Assembly (NCBI GenBank): GCA_903866395.1
Contig: CAIPNM010000266.1
Location: forward strand, 1-44,927
DNA length: 44,927 nt
Direction: 5' to 3'
Origin: an uncultured bacterium
Lineage (GTDB): Bacteria; Pseudomonadota; Gammaproteobacteria; Burkholderiales; Burkholderiaceae_E
The translations under genes were made by a program, and so were the position numbers. Each line of letters begins with the position of its first letter. The stretch's first letter is position 1. Below the pieces are notes generated by a model, which was not told the DNA's origin, ran no database searches, and was given only the letters and a program-made list of their open reading frames with translations. Shown piece after piece: positions 8,362 through 16,900 of this stretch.

Positions 8362-10004
8362 GAGCGTTTGACCGGGTGGGACACCTGGTGCGAGGCGATC
8401 AGTTCCAGCACCTCGGCCGCGAGCAGGCCATCCGGCCCCTTCTGCTGCAAGGGGCGACGAAGTGCATCCGGCCCGGCCGCCTCCACCAGAAGCTGCAGCT
8501 GCGAGAGGCTCAGCACGAATTGGTTTGCCGCGAGATCGGGATGCTTGGCCGGGTCAAGCACGACGATTCGCCCCCCTTCATGTGAATCGCGACGTAGGGC
8601 TTCGAATTCGGCCTTCGCCTCCTGCGTAAGGCGGGCAACGTCATCGCGCGACAAGTGCAGACGCTCGGCCTCTGCGGCAATCAGTTCCCTGGCTTGCGCG
8701 GCCGACTCACCGCCCTCGTACGCGTGCACCAGTCGCTGTTTGAAATCCTCACGATCAATTCGAAGCTGATCGCTGAAAGCGGAGGCCAGTAAGCCCGCGG
8801 GAATGGCGAAGATGCCAATTCCAATCAGCGCCAGCACCACCGTGAGGGCCCGCCCCATCGGCGTGACTGGGGAGATATCACCATATCCCACGGATGCGAG
8901 CGTGATGACCGCCCAATAGATCGACTGCGGAATATTCTCGAATTTGTCCGGCTGCGCGTCATGCTCAAACAAATAGCCCATGCTTGCCGTGAGCACCACT
9001 AGCAGCAACATCACGAACCCGGCGGCAACAATGATCTGGCGTTCGCGCGAAATCACTTTGTAGAGCGTGACGGCAGCTGAGGTGTAGCGGGTGAGCTTCA
9101 ACAGGCGCATTAGCCTGAACACCCTCAAAAACCGGAGATCGAGGTCATTGGGGACCAATGCCTCGATGAGGGTAGGCAGCACGGCGAGCAGATCAATGAT
9201 CGCGCCCGGCGAGCGCGCGTGCGCCAGGCGCTTCCAGCGGATCGCCTTGAACTCGGGTCGCTCCGGCGCGGTATAGAGTCGAGCAAAGTACTCAACGGTA
9301 AACACCATGAATGCCAGGGTGTCGATGATTAAGAATTCGATTGCAAACAGTTGGGCAAGCGAATCCACCGAATTCAGAATCACCGAAACAATCGACAGCA
9401 GTACCCAGAAAATCACGAAATTGTCGACGTAGGCGTGAAGCCGTCCAGAGTGTCCGGTGGGTTCGAGCAAGGCATAAAGTCGCGCACGAAAGCTTCGGTG
9501 TCGGTTAAGCGACTGAAACTCCTCCCAGGCTGGCACCAGGTGGCGAGAGAGCTTGAATACCCGCATGAGCCGCAGCAGGCGCAGGATCCGCGTCTCGTCG
9601 GCGTTAAGCGCCATGAACCCCGCCACATAAGCGGGCGCGATCGCAAGCAGGTCCACCAGCGCGTAGAAGCTGAAGATGTACTTCAGCCTGGGGAAGCGGG
9701 AATGCGAGAATTCGGGGTGGTAGGGCGCGGTCGCAACACGAAGCACGTATTCGACGGTGAAGATCCCGATCAGGACCCAATCGAGAAGGTCAAACAATGC
9801 AGCATGAGGCGTGTAGATCGCTTCGATGTGCTCGAGGATGATCGCCAGCACACCCACGATGATCAGCACCGCGATCAGGTAGTCCAGCCTCGCCGCATAC
9901 CCCTGACGATGGTCGAAATCGAACAGCCAGCGGTAGACGAAGGCAAGCGGTCCACGACGGGGATGGGGCTCGCGGTTTAGCGGTTGGCGGTGGGATTCCG
10001 TCAT
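8358..10004 (-). CDS. Voltage-gated potassium channel with two tandem voltage-sensor domains
   Basis: A 548-residue ion channel. Voltage sensor 1 has helices at about 40-60, 70-93, 110-130 and an S4 at 138-153 with R139, R142, R145, R148, K151. Voltage sensor 2 has helices at about 193-213, 222-243, 267-284 and an S4 with R291, R294, R297, R300, K303. The two share FTVEY followed by TAP..PEF, spaced by 153 residues, so they look like an internal duplication. One pore follows: S5 at 323-343, filter TLASVGYGD at 368-376, and S6 at 384-408. The last 140 residues are soluble, charged and mostly helical. ATG 10004 has GGAG six bases upstream; an in-frame TTG at 10028 is less likely. The SVGYGD filter predicts potassium selectivity. 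Most bacterial Kv channels have a single sensor per pore. Confidence 0.9.
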   Translation of the reverse strand: MTESHRQPLNREPHPRRGPLAFVYRWLFDFDHRQGYAARLDYLIAVLIIVGVLAIILEHIEAIYTPHAALFDLLDWVLIGIFTVEYVLRVATAPYHPEFSHSRFPRLKYIFSFYALVDLLAIAPAYVAGFMALNADETRILRLLRLMRVFKLSRHLVPAWEEFQSLNRHRSFRARLYALLEPTGHSGRLHAYVDNFVIFWVLLSIVSVILNSVDSLAQLFAIEFLIIDTLAFMVFTVEYFARLYTAPERPEFKAIRWKRLAHARSPGAIIDLLAVLPTLIEALVPNDLDLRFLRVFRLMRLLKLTRYTSAAVTLYKVISRERQIIVAAGFVMLLLVVLTASMGYLFEHDAQPDKFENIPQSIYWAVITLASVGYGDISPVTPMGRALTVVLALIGIGIFAIPAGLLASAFSDQLRIDREDFKQRLVHAYEGGESAAQARELIAAEAERLHLSRDDVARLTQEAKAEFEALRRDSHEGGRIVVLDPAKHPDLAANQFVLSLSQLQLLVEAAGPDALRRPLQQKGPDGLLAAEVLELIASHQVSHPVKRS

Positions 10005-10069
10005 CCAGGGCTCCAATTCTTGACTCAAACAGGCGATCCGGTGCCTGCCGTCATTGTGCGCCCAGCCCC

Positions 10070-10099
10070 AAAAAAAAGAGGGGCCGGTTTCCCGGCCCC
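10070..10099 (-). terminator. Rho-independent terminator for the DUF5666-like lipoprotein gene
   Basis: An 8-bp GC stem (GGGGCCGG / CCGGCCCC, positions 10080-10087 and 10092-10099) closes a 4-base loop. Read on the minus strand it is followed by TC and eight T residues (10077 down to 10070). It lies 100 bases past the stop of the lipoprotein gene and 65 bases before the channel start, so it should separate these two transcripts. Confidence 0.85.
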
Positions 10100-10199
10100 A
10101 AACTCCTCAGGGCGGCGGCCTCGACCGCCCATCCCCGTTGCGCCCTACCTTGACGCGCTCTGTGTCTTAGAGCTTGCGCCACTCGCCAAGCGGGCCAGC

Positions 10200-11828
10200 T
10201 TAGCGGCCAGGCGGTAGGCGCCTGCGGTTCTGATAATCGACCCAGCTCGAAACGGCCTCGCTACGATCAGGCGACTGATTGAGCGCTTGGGGCGGGCGTT
10301 CGCGAAAACGATCGGTCGGTCGCGAGCCGTGTATGCCGATGACCTTGGCCACCAGCGAGGGGCCATCGATCATTCCCTCGGCCTGGACCAGCATGCCAGC
10401 CTGTAGCGCACTGGGACCGGCAGCCAGCGCCTGGCCCGCGAAGACGGTGCTGTCGGTCCAGCGAACTGTACGGGTCTGCCCAGCGGGATCGGTGATCGTC
10501 AACGACTTGGCACGGAGATCAATGGCCGCGACTGCGCCGCCCGCGTGCCCCGCTACCGGCCGACCCGCCACAGGCGCCTCGCACTTCAGTTCGTTAGCCA
10601 GCACAACATCGGTGCCCGCCTGCATGACCGCGCTGACGCTCACCTGGGTGCCGTCGACCAGCTGAGCGCAACCGGCGCGGCTCGCCGCCAACACATTCGA
10701 CGCATCCACCGGAACATCGCGCACGATGAAGATATTCTGGTCCACCAACCCTGTCACCGGGCCTAACAGCCTGACCCGCGCCAGGTCGGTGGCCGAGTCC
10801 GCCTGCCGGACGGTGATCTGCAAGGCGTCGATCGCGCCATCCTCGGCCAACGTGCCTGCCACCTTGACCCAGGCACCATCGTTGACCACCGCACCCGCGG
10901 GCTCAGGCGATACCGTTCCGATTCGTACTAGCGCGCCATCGAGTTGGAAGGTGCCAGCGGCCAGATTGCGGCCACTGACCAGTCCACCCAACTGCACGCG
11001 GGTGGCCACCGGCAGCCCGTCGCGGTCCGCACCCATCCGGACGGCTGCCGCGGTCAAGGCAGTTCCCACCACACCCGTGGATGCGCCATGCACCTGCACT
11101 GCGACTCCCGCGGCCAGACGCTCAAGGGGCCTCACCTTGCCTGCCGCGAGCGCGGCAGCGTAGTCCACTGTCAGTGCGCCGACCTGAAAGGTCTTTGCGG
11201 CATCCGTATTGACCAGATTGGTAACCACCCCGCTCACCCGAACTGCACCGATTGCAGCGCGCTTATCGATTCGCGTGGCCCGAACCACCCACTGCCCACC
11301 GCTCAGGACAGGGCTGCCATGCACCTCGGCAAGATCGCCGGCCTGCACATCACCAAGACTGCTGTATCGCGTGGTCGTATCTGCACCATCGCCACCAAAT
11401 TGCGTAAGCGGACCCAATGCGGCGTCGGTGTTGATCAACACCGCCTGCCCAGCCACCTGAAGCGCGCCCGCTACAGTGTCAACCGACACAACCTGCCCGA
11501 TCACGGCCGCGTCAACCACCAGCTTCGAAACTTTGCCCGTTCCATCGTGCGTGGCGCGTAGACGCTGACCGATCTGCAGCGCGACCGGTCGGGTGGAGCC
11601 ATCGGCCTGCTCCATGACCGCGCCGGCGTCGCTGTCGTCGAGCCGCACGCCGTCCACATAGACCGATCCGAATCCGGTGATGACGCCGCTCGCGACCTGC
11701 GTGGTTGCTGCCTGAAGCGGGTTCCCTGACCCATTTGTGGGCGCGCTCGCGGTACCGCCGCCGCAACCGGCAATCGCAAGGGGAAGTGCAGCCATGGCTG
11801 CGAGAAAGATATTTTTTGCCTGAGGCAC
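10200..11828 (-). CDS. Secreted lipoprotein with repeated DUF5666-like domains
   Basis: A 542-residue protein that starts at GTG 11828, with GGAGG five bases upstream. Residues 1-21 form a lipoprotein signal peptide (FLAAMAALPLAIAG) and C22 is the lipidation site (IAGC). The mature part is rich in Ala, Gly, Val and Thr. It contains several similar beta-type units of about 70-90 residues with patterns such as ASGVITGFGSVYVDGVRL, IGQVVSVDTVAGALQV and VSGVVTNLVNTDAAKTFQVG. This resembles DUF5666 repeat proteins, which are predicted OB-fold-like and of unknown function. A peptide between IHGSRP and the C-terminus is Arg/Pro-rich. It stands alone between its own promoter and a terminator. An envelope-surface or periplasmic role is likely; nothing identifies a ligand. 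Confidence 0.78.
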   Translation of the reverse strand: MPQAKNIFLAAMAALPLAIAGCGGGTASAPTNGSGNPLQAATTQVASGVITGFGSVYVDGVRLDDSDAGAVMEQADGSTRPVALQIGQRLRATHDGTGKVSKLVVDAAVIGQVVSVDTVAGALQVAGQAVLINTDAALGPLTQFGGDGADTTTRYSSLGDVQAGDLAEVHGSPVLSGGQWVVRATRIDKRAAIGAVRVSGVVTNLVNTDAAKTFQVGALTVDYAAALAAGKVRPLERLAAGVAVQVHGASTGVVGTALTAAAVRMGADRDGLPVATRVQLGGLVSGRNLAAGTFQLDGALVRIGTVSPEPAGAVVNDGAWVKVAGTLAEDGAIDALQITVRQADSATDLARVRLLGPVTGLVDQNIFIVRDVPVDASNVLAASRAGCAQLVDGTQVSVSAVMQAGTDVVLANELKCEAPVAGRPVAGHAGGAVAAIDLRAKSLTITDPAGQTRTVRWTDSTVFAGQALAAGPSALQAGMLVQAEGMIDGPSLVAKVIGIHGSRPTDRFRERPPQALNQSPDRSEAVSSWVDYQNRRRLPPGR

Positions 11829-11892
11829 GACTACCTCCGTGGGAGAAATGGCGACTAACGAGTCATCGCGGATCAGCGAACCAACGAAATTG

Positions 11893-11921
11893 ATTGTACA
11901 TGGGATCTTTTCCCATTTCAA
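11893..11921 (-). promoter_or_regulatory. Sigma-70 promoter of the lipoprotein gene with a palindrome in its spacer
   Basis: Read on the minus strand: TTGAAA (11916-11921), a 17-base spacer, then TACAAT (11893-11898). This is close to consensus. The spacer and adjoining base hold ATGGGA-AAAGA-TCCCAT (11900-11916), a perfect 6-bp inverted repeat about the size of a repressor half-site pair. Transcription would start near 11886, giving a leader of about 57 bases. Confidence 0.65.
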
Positions 11922-11978
11922 TCTGATTCGTTGAATCGTCCAGAATGGCTGGCTACCCACTCACCCAAGAGGCAAGCC

Positions 11979-12371
11979 GTGATCGATCGCATTGACCATC
12001 TCGTCCTGACCACGACGCACCCCGAGGCGTGTATCGATTTTTATGTTCGGGTCCTGGGCATGACGCTGGAGCGCTTTCGCGGCGGCACCCCCGCGGTAGA
12101 ACGAATGGCTTTCCGCTTTGGACGGCAGAAAATCAACCTGCATGTGAAGGGGGCGGAATTCGAGCCGCGAGCGCATCTGCCCGTTCCGGGATCGATCGAT
12201 GTTTGCCTGATCGCCGACCGCCCGCTTGCGGAAGTGATCGAACACTTGAACGCGATGCAGTGGCCCATCATCGACGGCCCCGTGCAACGTACGGGCGCGA
12301 CGGGCCCGATTCGGTCGGTTTACCTGCGTGATCCCGACCTCAACCTAATCGAGATCAGCGAGTATCTGTAG
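11979..12371 (+). CDS. VOC (glyoxalase/bleomycin-resistance fold) family protein
   Basis: A 130-residue single-domain VOC protein. The N-terminal IDRIDHLVLTT carries the first metal-ligand-type histidine (H7). FYVRVLGMTLERF is the usual helix-strand unit, and the C-terminal YLRDPDLNLIEISEYL carries the closing glutamate. GTG 11979 is chosen because AAGAGG lies six bases upstream and the protein then begins where relatives do; a TTG 48 bases upstream is in frame but lacks support. Members of this family act as lyases, isomerases, dioxygenases or binding proteins, and the reaction cannot be told here. The gene stands alone, divergent from the lipoprotein gene and convergent with the GNAT gene 31 bases away. 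Confidence 0.82.
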   Translation: MIDRIDHLVLTTTHPEACIDFYVRVLGMTLERFRGGTPAVERMAFRFGRQKINLHVKGAEFEPRAHLPVPGSIDVCLIADRPLAEVIEHLNAMQWPIIDGPVQRTGATGPIRSVYLRDPDLNLIEISEYL

Positions 12372-12402
12372 CCGAGCGCGTCGGGCTGTGGCTGCACGAC
12401 GC

Positions 12403-12681
12403 CTACAAATCGACCAGATCCGCCACCTCGGGGTGGCGCCGCGTCCAAGCCCGAACGTACGAGCAGCTCGGACGAACCCTAAGGCTATGACTTCGAGCGT
12501 GCTCGAACACTGCCATCACAAGTTTCGAGGCCAGACCCCGCCCTTCCAGCGCCGGCGGCACTTCGGTGTGATGAACATTCATCACGGCGCCGTCCATACG
12601 GTAGTCGGCACGACACAGCCAGCCCTCCACGCTCAGTTCGAACCGGCTCGACTGTGCGTTGTGTGTCACCCCGTCAGCCAT
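12403..12681 (-). CDS. Small GNAT-like N-acetyltransferase, YjdJ family
   Basis: A 92-residue protein of the short Gcn5-related type. The core EVPPALEGRGLASKLV (about residues 40-55) holds the acetyl-CoA pyrophosphate loop GRGLAS. The C-terminal VRPSCSYVRAWTRRHPE matches the YjdJ-type ending, where the cysteine is conserved. Start ATG 12681 has GGAGG nine bases upstream. It follows ispF on the same strand after 53 bases and could be cotranscribed with ispD-ispF. The substrate is unknown. Confidence 0.8.
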   Translation of the reverse strand: MADGVTHNAQSSRFELSVEGWLCRADYRMDGAVMNVHHTEVPPALEGRGLASKLVMAVFEHARSHSLRVRPSCSYVRAWTRRHPEVADLVDL

Positions 12682-12734
12682 GACTCACGACCTCCTCAAC
12701 CTTGCCAGCGCCCTCTGGATACGGAATTCAGTGT

Positions 12735-13214
12735 TCATTCACGCTCCAACAGCGCGACCGCATGGGCGGAAATGCCCTCGCTACGCCCTTCGAAACCCAA
12801 GCGCTCGGTGGTGCGCGCCTTCACATTGACCTGCCCGACCTCGACACCGATCGCTCTTGCCAGACGCGCATTCATTTCACCAATATGCGGAGCCATTCTG
12901 GGCGCCTGCGCAACAATGGTGGCATCTACGTTCCCGACCGAATAGCCAGCCTCCCTCACCCGCCGCACAGCCTCCGCGAGCAGCACCAGGCTGTCAGCAC
13001 CCGCGAAGCGGGCATCGGTGTCCGGAAAGTGGCGGCCAATGTCACCGAGACCGGCTGCGCCCAGCAGCGCATCGGTCACCGCATGCGCGAGCACATCGGC
13101 GTCAGAGTGGCCCAGCAGGCCGCGCTCATAGGGGATCTCCACGCCCCCCAACACCAGTCGCCGACCCGGTACCAGCGCGTGCACGTCAAAGCCTTGTCCG
13201 ATTCGAAACCCCAT
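12735..13214 (-). CDS. ispF: 2-C-methyl-D-erythritol 2,4-cyclodiphosphate synthase
   Basis: A 159-residue enzyme, the usual IspF length. It converts CDP-methylerythritol 2-phosphate to the cyclic diphosphate in the MEP route to isoprenoids. The zinc ligands are visible as D10 and H12 (GFDVHAL) and H44 (DVLAHAVTD). LLGHSDAD and the C-terminal [16 protein letters not shown], which binds the cytidine nucleotide, are also present. The start ATG lies two bases after the ispD stop, with GGGAG inside the end of ispD, so the two are cotranscribed and probably translationally coupled. Confidence 0.97.
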   Translation of the reverse strand: MGFRIGQGFDVHALVPGRRLVLGGVEIPYERGLLGHSDADVLAHAVTDALLGAAGLGDIGRHFPDTDARFAGADSLVLLAEAVRRVREAGYSVGNVDATIVAQAPRMAPHIGEMNARLARAIGVEVGQVNVKARTTERLGFEGRSEGISAHAVALLERE

Positions 13215-13216
13215 GG

Positions 13217-13933
13217 TCAGTCTCCCAACAGTCTGCGCATCAGATCGAGATCGTCAGGCGTGGTGACCTTGAAGTTCATCCGGTCACCCTCCACCAACCG
13301 TACCGTCTCCCCGGCCGCCTCCATCGCCGACGCCTCGTCGGTGACCTCGGGAAATTGAGCCAGCGCCTGAGCGAGCGCACCGAGTCGAAACATCTGAGGC
13401 GTCTGGGCGAGCCAAAGGCCTTGCCGATCAACCGTGGCAGCTACTTTCTCACCAGTCATCGCGGCGTCTGCCGGATGCGCACGCTTGACCGTATCAGCAA
13501 CCGGCAAGGCGAGTAGACCGCCCCCGCGGCCACCGGCCAGCGTGGTCTTTAGCCTTTCGAGCGCGGCTAACGACACCGCAGGGCGCGCGGCATCATGCAC
13601 CAGCACCCAGTCGCTCGGGAGCGCACCCACGGAATCGAGCAGAAAGCTCACCCCGGCCAGCACGCTGTCGCGACGCGTGGCCCCCCCACGGGCCAGCACC
13701 TGCACCCGCGCATGCCTCACAAACAGGCGGGCCGCCTGTGAATCGCCAGGCGCCGCGACCACCACCACCTGTTCGATCCAGTCTGCGCACGACAGCGCAG
13801 CGACCGAGCGCTCGATCATGGTCTGCCCGCCAAGCAACAGATACTGTTTGGGCATCTGGGCACCCAACCGCGAGCCTGTGCCCCCCGCTGGCATCACCGC
13901 CCAGTAACGTTCTCCGTAGTCCAGCATGGTCAT
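13217..13933 (-). CDS. ispD: 2-C-methyl-D-erythritol 4-phosphate cytidylyltransferase
   Basis: A 238-residue IspD that makes CDP-methylerythritol from CTP and MEP. The nucleotide-binding loop [17 protein letters not shown] lies at residues 15-31 with the catalytic-type Arg and Lys. VLVHDAARP and the C-terminal [10 protein letters not shown] are standard family motifs. ATG 13933 and ATG 13927 are both possible starts, and no strong ribosome site precedes either. It is the first gene of ispD-ispF (perhaps with the GNAT gene) and faces away from mfd across only 26 bases. Confidence 0.96.
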   Translation of the reverse strand: MTMLDYGERYWAVMPAGGTGSRLGAQMPKQYLLLGGQTMIERSVAALSCADWIEQVVVVAAPGDSQAARLFVRHARVQVLARGGATRRDSVLAGVSFLLDSVGALPSDWVLVHDAARPAVSLAALERLKTTLAGGRGGGLLALPVADTVKRAHPADAAMTGEKVAATVDRQGLWLAQTPQMFRLGALAQALAQFPEVTDEASAMEAAGETVRLVEGDRMNFKVTTPDDLDLMRRLLGD

Positions 13934-13946
13934 TCGCGCGTAAAGC

Positions 13947-13956
13947 TAAAATTCTA
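13947..13956. promoter_or_regulatory. Overlapping divergent -10 elements between ispD and mfd
   Basis: The ten bases TAAAATTCTA contain TAAAAT (13947-13952, plus strand, toward mfd) and, on the other strand, TAGAAT (13951-13956, toward ispD). The plus start would fall near 13959, directly at the TTG of mfd. The minus start would fall near 13944, about 11 bases before the ispD ATG. The -35 regions are weak on both strands. Confidence 0.4.
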
Positions 13957-13959
13957 CGC

Positions 13960-16900
13960 TTGAACCCTTCGACCCTCCCCCTGCCTCACCGGTCTGACGC
14001 CCCCGCTGCGCTGCCAGCGCCGCCGCGTACCGGTCATATCTCGTCGCTACCCGCCTGTCATGGGTCGTCCGACGGTGCCCTGATTGCCGCACTCGCCAAG
14101 CGCGAGGCCGCACATGGTCGGACACTGCTGGTGGTGACCGCCTCGGCTGCCGATGCGCCCAGGCTGCGTGACGAACTCGCGTGGTTTGCGCCAACCCTAC
14201 GGATCGCCTTGCTGCCCGATTGGGAAACACTCCCCTGGGACGCATTCTCGCCCCATGACGATCTGATCTCTGAACGATTGTCCACGCTTCATTCGCTATC
14301 AGCGGGCACCCTGGACGTGGTGGTCACCGCAGCGACCACGGCCCTGCACCGGCTCGCGCCAGCCTCCTTCGTAGCCGCCCGGACCTTTCGCTTCAGAAAG
14401 GGCCAGAAGCTCGATGAGGCGCGCCTTCGCGCCCAACTTACCGCCGCAGGGTATGAACATGTCAGTCAGGTTGTGCATCCTGGCGAGTACTGCGTCCGCG
14501 GCGGTTTGATCGATCTCTATCCGATGGGCGCCACGCTGCCCTTCCGGCTCGACCTGTTTGATGACGAGCTCGAATCGATCCGCACCTTTGACCCCGACAG
14601 CCAGCGCAGCCTCTACGCCACCCAGGAGGTGCGCCTCTTGCCCGGGCGCGAGTTTCCGGTCGACGACGAAGCGCGGAACGCCTTCAGGGCGCGCTGGCGC
14701 GAACGTTTTGAAGGCGACCCATCGCGAAGCCCCATCTACCGAGACATCGGTAACGGCGTGCTCGCGCCAGGGATCGAATACTGGATGCCGCTTTTTCACG
14801 GCACCATGGCCACCGTCTTCGACTATCTGCGCGACAACGCACTGGTTCTCACACATGGCGATGTCGAACAATCCGCCGCGCGCTTTCTGCTCGATGCAGG
14901 CCAACGGCACCGCTTTCTCGCACACGACCCGGAGCGGCCGCTGCTCTCGCCGGCCGAGCTCTTTATCACCGTCGACGACTTCTTCGCACTCGCCCGCAGA
15001 CTTGGGCGTTGGACGATGCCGCGCATCACAAGCGGCCAGCCCCCAACAGAAGAATTGGCCGCCACCGCCGTCGAGCCGCATCCCACCACCGACAGCCCGG
15101 AACAGCAACGCGACCGCTATGCAACGCCCCTGCCCCACCTGGAAGTCAACCGCCGCGCCGAGCGGCCGCTTGGAAAACTGGTGGACTGGCTGGACAGCAC
15201 CCCGGGCCGCACGCTGATTGTTGCCGAGTCACCCGGTCGCCGAGAAACCATTGCCGAGCTCCTGCAACAGGAAGGCATCGACGCGCCGGTCGTTGAAAGC
15301 TGGCAGCAGTTCATCGATCAAGCACTTCCAGCAGCGCTGGTGGTTGGCCCGCTTCAGGAAGGCTTCTCGCTCGCCGACAGCACACTTGCCGTCATCACCG
15401 AGGGCGAACTCTTCGCGGGTACGGCACGCCGTTCGCGGCGAGGACGACGCGAAAGCGCAACCAATGTCGATTCGCTGATCCGCGACCTCGCCGAACTGAA
15501 GATCGGCGACCCGGTGGTTCATGTGCAGCACGGCATTGGCCGCTACCAGGGCCTGATCACCATGGATCTGGGCGACGGGCCCACCGAATTTTTACACCTG
15601 GTCTATGCGGGTGATGCCACACTCTACGTGCCGGTTGCACAGCTCCATGTGATCGGCCGCTACAGCGGCGCCGCGCCAGAAGACGCGCCGCTTCATCAGC
15701 TGGGCTCTGGCCAATGGGAAAAAGCGCGCGCGCGCGCTGCTCGCCATGCGCGCGACGCAGCCGCCGAGCTTCTTGATCTTTATGCCCGCCGCGCCGCGCG
15801 CGCCGGTCACGCCTTCGGCTTTGCCGCCCGCGACTACGAGGCCTTCGCCGAGGGCTTTGGCTTTGAGGAGACACCCGATCAGCTTGCGGCCATCCATGCG
15901 GTGGTACAGGACCTGGTCGCTGCGCGCCCTATGGACAGATTGGTCTGCGGGGATGTGGGCTTTGGCAAAACCGAAGTCGCGCTCCGTGCGGCCTTCATCG
16001 CCGCCGCCGATGGCCGGCAGGTGGCAGTGCTATGCCCCACCACGCTGCTTGCCGAGCAGCATTTCCGCACCTTCTCCGATCGGTTCGCCGACTTCCCGGT
16101 GCGGTTGGCCGAGCTCTCACGGTTTCGTTCTTCCGCTGAGACCCGCGAATCCATTGAGAAAATCAACCGCGGTGAAATCGATATCGTCATCGGTACGCAC
16201 AAGCTACTCTCCGCCGACCTCAAATTCCGAAACCTCGGACTCGTGATCATCGACGAAGAGCATCGATTCGGCGTCCGCCAGAAAGAGGCGCTCAAAGCGC
16301 TACGAGCCGAGGTCGACGTGCTCACCCTCACCGCAACGCCCATCCCGCGCACACTCGCGATGAGCCTGGAAGGCATCCGCGACTTTTCGGTCATTGCCAC
16401 TGCCCCGCAAAAGCGCCTCGCGATCCGCACCTTCGTTCGACGCGAGTCCGACGCCACCATCCGAGAGGCGCTGCTGCGCGAATTGAAACGCGGTGGCCAG
16501 GCCTATTTTCTCCACAACGAAGTTGACACCATCAACAACCGCCGTACCCGGCTGGCTGAGCTGATGCCCGAAGCACGCATCGAAGTGGCCCACGGGCAGA
16601 TGCCTGAGCGCGAACTCGAGCGCGTCATGCGTGATTTCCACCAGCAGCGTTTCAACGTGCTGCTCTGCACCACCATCATTGAAACCGGCATCGATGTGCC
16701 CAGTGCAAATACCATCGTGATCCATCGCGCCGATCGCTTCGGCCTCGCCCAGCTCCATCAGCTGCGCGGACGGGTGGGCCGCTCGCACCATCAGGCCTAC
16801 GCCTATCTGCTCATCCCCGACGAATCAGCCATCACCCGCGACGCAAGCAAACGACTGGACGCGATTCAAGCGATGGAAGAACTCGGTTCGGGTTTTTATC

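Noticed and set aside
13738-13959. Upstream extension of mfd across ispD
   Set aside because: The open frame runs antisense through ispD and shows no Mfd similarity before about residue 20 of the chosen start.
14299-15138. A 279-codon open frame on the minus strand inside mfd
   Set aside because: It is a shadow of mfd without a start-site signal or known motif.
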